Shown here in pieces: positions 57,966 to 64,000 of a DNA stretch of 64,000 nucleotides. The translations under genes were made by a program, and so were the position numbers. Under the pieces are notes generated by a model. It did no database searches. It was not told where the DNA came from and worked only from the letters and a program-made list of their open reading frames with translations. The DNA is taken from assembly GCA_007570785.1 (NCBI GenBank), contig ML664183.1, positions 20,887,278 through 20,951,277 of the forward strand. Reading direction: 5' to 3'. Position 1 is the first letter of the stretch; each line of letters begins with the position of its first letter. The DNA comes from Antilocapra americana. Lineage: Eukaryota; Chordata; Mammalia; Artiodactyla; Antilocapridae.

Positions 57966-60343
57966 TATATTTATTTTTCCTTAGATTTAAAGTAATAATA
58001 TGGTTATATTTATGGCATATGTATTAGCATTCCATATTTTGATATTATCATAAATATTACCATTTTAAAAAGTCTTCTAGAATAAAAATTACCTGATCAT
58101 TGCAGACATTGTCATGCAGGCAGAGAACATTTGAAATTTATAAATTATTCTATGTGCACAAAGAATTTTGACTAAAGGTTCATTATATTGAGAAATATTA
58201 ATAATAACACTTCAAACTATTCTAAACAGACAAGTATGTGCCATTTAACTCAGATTTTAGTTGTGTTTGTGGAATTTGTCTTTATTATTTACTTGAATGA
58301 ACCATCAACCAAGTTTGTTTAATGTGTACAATACACCTAGTATTTCACTTTCTCCTGGGGTTACAGCAATGACTTGAAGCAGATAGCCTTTGTTCTTATG
58401 GACCTTGCAACTTAAAATCATGATACTAATATGTAATTTCACTTTGAGGAAAAATGTACCATCAGTTATTGGCATAAAAAATACTAGCCCACAGACTTAC
58501 ATGTTTGCCTTCCATCTTTCCTTTGCCCTAAAGCATGTATCTATATTTATAGGCCAACTGAACTCTGTATATTTACAACGGATTCTCCTTTTCTCAACTA
58601 TTATTAATATAGATAGACTTATATGTCTCACACATGTAATATGACTTACAGAAGATATTTGTCACTTATCAGGAATATTTGTGCCATTTCTAAATAACTG
58701 TGTCATAGAATAAAGGTACATCTTCCTAAAGCCTTAGTTTTAACTAATAGTCAAAGTTTAAAAATTTATAGTTGGAGAAGCATGTTGAATTCACAGTGAT
58801 ATTTAAAATGCATTTCAAAGATATAACTTTAAGTAACATCCTTTTATAAAACCAAAGCCCAAAAGCTTTTCCTCTGAAGCTTTCTAAACTATAAAATCAT
58901 AGATTATTTATGTAGTGTCCTATCAATGTCTACAATGATAAAAGTGTTTATATACAAAATGGGAATTTCCAACAAAAAATTCACAAAGTTAGCCTTTTAA
59001 TCAGGATTATATGGGGAGATAGTTTATTCAATTCCAATTGCTATTAGTCTACTCAAAGTTAAATGTCAGTTTTTAGTTATTTTGTTTCAACTGAATGAAT
59101 AAAGCAAGATGTAGCCTATGGTGGGGAATGAAAAAGTACAGAGAAAATATTTTGTGAGACTTAGCTGACATTTTGAAACAAACTAAAATCAAACTAAACT
59201 AATTTTATTTAAGAACATATAATAGGTTTCAAGAAAACAGACAGCATTAACAAGAATCTATTTATTGTAGAACATTTGAGAGACTTCAAGGTGTTGAAGG
59301 AATATGCAAATAATATAAATGTTCACTTTCATACTTGCTAGTCATTGTATGATGTAAAAGTAGAGATATTAACTGGTGATTAGTGATGTGAAATTAGAAG
59401 GAAAAGCTTTGCTTTGAACAATGTTTTCAAAGCTTAATCACTACGAAGAAATATTAAACACTTGGGACAAATTTTCTTGGGACTTGGGACAGATTTCCAA
59501 ATTATTCACTCTGTTAATTTATTCACTCTCTTAATTCGTGTATAATTTTTAGTCTGACTCTTTCTCGAGTCCTCACATCACCACCACCCCCCAAAAAAAG
59601 ACACCTTTAAAAATAGTAAATTAACCCTGTATAGATTAATGGGATGCTAGACCCTTACTAATAATGTTTACATCTTGCCTTTCCTAAATTATCAAGATAA
59701 AACAAAGTACAATTAATCAACATTTTCACCAAAGCATGCTTCTGTAAAGATGATCCTGTTATCAAGTGAAGTGACACATTTACAAATATTACAAGTTACA
59801 AATAATTTTCTGAAATGTGGACTAGCACTGAATCTTCCCTTTTTTTAAATTAATGGTGTTTTGAAGACAGTGTAATATAACAAAGATTATTGGTTATAAT
59901 TTTGATGTTGCCACACTATTAAACTTTCAGACTTTCAGTATTTATAATAACTATCATGTTCACACTGACCTTCGGAATGGTTGCAGTAATCCTTTATTAT
60001 GTGTTAAATGAGGCAGTGATACCACCAGGCCAAACTGAGTAAATCAATATGTTTTCTAATATTTTAGCAGACAGATCTTTTAAAGGGTAACATTTTCTGA
60101 GATTGTACATGTATACAGATAAAATTGTCTATTTAAATTATGAAATGTGCAAACTAGAATATTGAGTGAGAGACAGAAGAATTATCCTTAGTGGTTTCAT
60201 CTAGCCACCTATATTTCACAATCAAGTGATTTTGATTGACGAGTGTCTATATATTCAATCAACATCCATCTCCTCTACTTCAACCACATTTGTTATCATT
60301 TGCTCCAGGCATATTTTTTTTAACCCTACCTTAAACTGACCAG
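57966..60343. other. No gene recognised; possible L2 remnant
   Basis: AT-rich and free of young insertions. At about 58310-58420, TTCTCCTGGGGTTACAGCAA and CTTGTTCTTATGGACC-like text suggests a decayed L2 in antisense. Nothing else is recognised. Confidence 0.45.
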
Positions 60344-60460
60344 ACCATTTCCATCTGGAGAAGGAAATAGCAACCCACTCCAGTATTCTTGCCTGGAGAA
60401 TTCCATGGACAGACCATAGGGTTGCAAAGAGTTGGACACGACTAAGTGATGAATACACAC
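60344..60460 (+). mobile_element. Bov-A SINE, internally deleted
   Basis: Bov-A unit (CACTCCAGTATTCTTGCCTG) missing about 25 bases after CATGGACAG. Perfect 11-bp TSD aaactgaccag at 60333-60343 and 60461-60471. Twelve extra bases (60344-60355) lie between the left TSD and the SINE body. Confidence 0.9.
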
Positions 60461-60554
60461 AAACTGACCAGCAATATTTATCCTCGTAGTCTTTGGAATT
60501 GAATTTTCCATCTGAAGCGTAAATTTCCTAGCTCAGTGCATGGCTCACATCTTT

Positions 60555-60720
60555 AGTCAGTTTTGTTCAGGACTCTGCTCAAATGTTATCTCTTTAAAGA
60601 AACACCTACAATAGCAAGACTGCCTCCCCACTTGACTAACACTCTTTGTTCTCTTGCTCTGCCTTTTTTTCCTCCCTAGAGGTCTTGCCTCTGCCACCTG
60701 GAGGGGATGGGTTTTGCTTG
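60555..60720 (+). mobile_element. L2 LINE 3' part
   Basis: CTCTGCTCAAATGTTATCTC, AAAGAAACACCTACAATAGC and CTCTTGCTCTGCC follow the L2 consensus order. Confidence 0.65.
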
Positions 60721-63700
60721 TTTTCTAGTTTTCTAGTGTACTCAGATAAGTAGCTATTCCTTTTCTACTCAAAACCATTTTAAGAGGAAACCTCCATGAA
60801 ACACGGGTCTGACAATTCAAATTCCCAGTCTGTAGACTTGTAAACTCTCAGAAGCAAGCGAGCAAGGAGAAAAATACCAGCAGAAGCGAGAATAGGCAAA
60901 AGGATATTGTTTAATGTTCTTATAATGAAAAGAAAAACTTTGTTTCTGAGGTAACCCTGAGTGAATAGAGAGTTCTGTGCTAAGGAGCTAGTACTTGAGA
61001 TTTGAACTAAGAATTACTGTCAAACAAAACTCAGAATCTAGGAATCAAAAATGAAGACTGATTTAAAAAAAAAAAAGCAAACAAAAAACACCTTGCCTTT
61101 GGTAACCAGTGGCAAGTGGTTTGGATAGGCTAAAAGGAATGCTTTAATATATTATATCACCACATTCTATTTAAGTAAACCCATTCATATTTTAACCAAG
61201 CTGAATTTATGCATAGCCTTGATTCCCCAAACCTTTTATTACTGAGTACAATTAGGAGATTAATTTTATTCTAAGGAATAAATATTTATATATATTAATA
61301 TATTGTATTATTTGCTTAAATTGTACCATCTGATATGAATATTAAATCTAGCTTTAGTGCATCCTTCAGTTTCATGAAATAGCAATAGATGAAGAGATAC
61401 TAAGTACTTTTATATTTGTTAACCCACATGGCACTCTTAAGGATATTTAATTGAATTTTGTTACATTTCCAGGAGTAAATATGTGGCATTTGAACATTTG
61501 TTTTGAAAACTGCTGTAGGAGGTATTTTAACTTCAAGGATGTTTCAGATCATCTGGGGGGGTGACTGTTCTCATCCAGCAGTTGCTAAGAACCTTTATAT
61601 TGTTGATTACTATAGTCAAAAGTAACAGAGAGTGATCCTTTTCATATTTCCAGTGCCCCAACAGAAGAGTCATACCTCATGACCCACAACAAAGATCAAT
61701 AATTTAGTGGCCAACATTTGATCATGAGAAACAGAAGTGAAAGAATCATGCATGAAAAACAGGAATTTGAAAAATTATTTGGGAGCAGGGTAAGGTAGAA
61801 TCTGAAGCTTGCACGAGGAAGAGCAGTTGTAGACAGAACCTCCAGGGGCTTGATGCTAAAACCAGCAACTGAACTTAGGTGCTTCTCCCATCCCCAAGTT
61901 CCTAAATCTCCATCAGAGGCTCACTCTCCAGCTAAATTCAAATCACACAACCTAAGTGCTAATAGTGTGCTAGTTATGCAAAGAAAGCTCAAAATCAAGT
62001 CCCTTCACTCTCTTAAAAAAAAAAAAAGTCATCTCATTGATGTCCCTTCCCCCATGCACCTCTCTCATCTTTGTTGCTTAATTTAGAAGTCAAAATACTG
62101 GTGGCTTACAGGTGATATGAACCACACAGATGTGTTTTATTTCGCTAATAAAAAAATCAAAATTTAAATTAGAATGACTTATATTTAATACACAAAATTT
62201 CCTATTCTGAAAAAAAACTGAAGGTTTTTCTACATAGGTACAAATGGAGAGAACTTAATGGATCTTCCATCCTTGTACCACACAGTCCCATTCTTGTTGT
62301 CAGCAAGACCCATGGCCCATTTTCCAACAGTCTAAGCAAATGAAATCAATGCCAGCTTCAACTGTTTGCCCTAGTGACTTAGGATTTAGATATCCTCTCT
62401 ACAGAAAAGTGGTCCATTATAACAGCATCATTTGGGACTGTGTATGTATGTGTGATGTAATTTAATTCTATATAATTCAAATTTATTTCTGTTAGACATG
62501 AGATTAAAATAAAGGATTCAAAGAAAATGCAAAATATTAGAATTTTTTTTTCTAAAATGTTTACCTTAGAAACCAAGGGTTACCTCACATAACTTAATCT
62601 TTTCAGCATCATTAACATTAGCATTCTGAAACTTCAACATAAATGAGGGTCACTAACTTGAATAGAGTTGTTTTCCTTGTTTAAAACACCCTAGCTTCCC
62701 AGCCTTTTTGACTTCTCTCTGCTTTGTGTACTTCCCCTGTCCCTTGTTTTAGTATCATTTCACTAGGTCCAGCAATAACATTGTATATTGGGTACTATGG
62801 AGTCAACAAATGAGAAAAGAAATATAAATGAAATACGATTAAATGCTAATGTGTGTTAGGTTGTTACTTATCTTGTTATCTATTTCCCTAATGCTTAGAA
62901 AATTTCAATTTATTTCAGTTATATATTCAGAAGTCTGCAGCTGCTGACCTTTTAGAAAATAATACTTTAGCACAAATGAACAAAAGCAGAGTGCATTGTT
63001 GTATGTGTAGCTGCAGCAGTAATGAGCAGAGCCAAGTTGTTTTCTACTAGGACAATTGTGTTAGTCACTATAACAAGAGGATTAAAGTAAGTGAGGAATT
63101 GGACATGATTTTTTACATCATTTTTGTCTAATATTTACAAATGGATTTAGGATAGTTTCATTTAACTTCTTCATAATTTACAAAAAATACATTTCCTCAT
63201 CATTGTGTATCCATTTCACTAGAAAGAACTCAAAATGACTTGATGATGGCTGGGAGAAATAAATAATAGAATAACAAAGAAATTTGTAATCATGATTTTG
63301 AGGCTATGCAACATCCACAGCAATCTAGTCAGAAGAACATTCATGTCTTATAAAAAGATTTAATATTTTGGCAGTTAAGGATCAAGTTTGGATGTTATAG
63401 GATTACAGAACAATAGGAAAATATTTTTCTCTATTCCTCCAGAAAAACAAAACTGTCATGTTGTGCTAAGGATCATTTGCTTGATGTCAACACTGATGAT
63501 CCTGTATAACCCCATACACAATATTAGTCTTGATACTTCGAAAGTTTGTACAGTCATCTATTAATTTACCTTCATATAATGTATATAATTTCTATTGTTA
63601 GAGTTGCTATGTTTCAAAAAGCTTTATGAAGCAGAATACATAATCATTTTTAACTTTTCCATACTTCAAATAGAATTCAGGATTTGTTGGTGAAAACCAT

Positions 63701-64000
63701 CAAGGAGACTAATGCTGTTTACTGTAGCTATAAGACAACAACACAGAATAGAAGTAAGACAAAATTGCCTTTACAAGCTAACTGTTTAAAACCAAACCTT
63801 TAGGACAATCCCTCCCATAGGACATAAATACTAGATCCCTCTCTCCCTTTTATTTTCATGAGTAAAGCTCTATACAGTTTTTCAAAAGCTTAATATCTAA
63901 GAATGTATCCTATACTTCAGGTTTTATTTAATATATAAATTATGTTGGCAACACTTTGCTATATGTCATATTTGAAATAACTAAAATAGTTATAGAACAG
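60721..64000. other. No gene recognised
   Basis: About 3.3 kb of AT-rich sequence with A-runs at about 61066-61076 and 62014-62026. No young SINE or LINE, no convincing old repeat, no coding frame with a recognised domain, no RNA gene. Confidence 0.6.

Noticed and set aside
1..64000. CRISPR arrays, operons, prophages or bacterial defence systems
   Set aside because: All direct repeats are explained by SINEs, LINEs, LTRs, microsatellites or the two local duplications. The window is clearly mammalian.

Overview
This is a nuclear genomic window from a ruminant, most likely a bovid. The evidence is its interspersed repeats: Bov-tA and BOV-A2 SINEs, BovB (RTE-type) LINEs, young artiodactyl L1 elements with the G-rich ruminant 3' UTR, CHR-type cetartiodactyl SINEs and ruminant ERV LTRs, over a background of old mammalian MIR, L2, MLT1 and Tigger copies. 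I cannot choose between cattle, sheep, goat, buffalo and others. I recognise no host protein-coding exon, tRNA, rRNA, CpG island or CRISPR. Every long or well-formed open frame lies in a mobile element, so the window looks like a gene desert or a long intron.

Layout. 0-7.3 kb: SINEs, a BovB end, an L2, a 100-N assembly gap inside an L1 3' UTR, a reversed ERV LTR (3.05-3.59 kb) and an MLT1 LTR split by a Bov-tA. 7.8-9.8 kb: an LTR split by an internally deleted BovB, then a MIR. 9.8-14 kb: sparse. 14-18.24 kb: a class II-like LTR with a nested Bov-tA, then a 5'-truncated L1 with an uninterrupted 1040-codon ORF2 fragment. 18.8-19.5 kb: a short BovB with perfect target-site duplications (TSDs). 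19.5-25 kb: sparse. 25.7-27.2 kb: a twin-primed L1 that appears to carry a 3' transduction. 27.3-35 kb: MIR, L2, SINE and L1 ends.

35.83-41.52 kb is a tandem endogenous retroviral array, LTR-int-LTR-int-LTR. The second internal copy carries a BOV-A2 and a twin-primed L1 that the first copy lacks. A Tigger fragment and a MIR follow. 42.1-50 kb is a pile of minus-strand L1 fragments, a BovB 3' end, a CHR SINE and a BovB 5' half. 50.8-53.6 kb holds a Bov-tA, a third twin-primed L1 with a perfect 16-bp TSD, and a solo LTR with a 6-bp TSD. 54.8-58 kb holds old minus-strand L1s split by a BOV-A2 and a dimeric SINE. 58-64 kb is AT-rich and nearly free of young insertions.

No genes here work together. 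The content is a layered record of retrotransposition. The observations I consider most worth following are the L1 with a probable 3' transduction (25698-27226), the tandem ERV array with its built-in empty-site comparison, the three twin-primed L1s, and a 22-nt perfect palindrome with paired nuclear-receptor-type half-sites at 53634-53655. I see no evidence of an undescribed coding system. Repeat names come from recognition of the sequence, not from a database search, and boundaries without a stated TSD are approximate.
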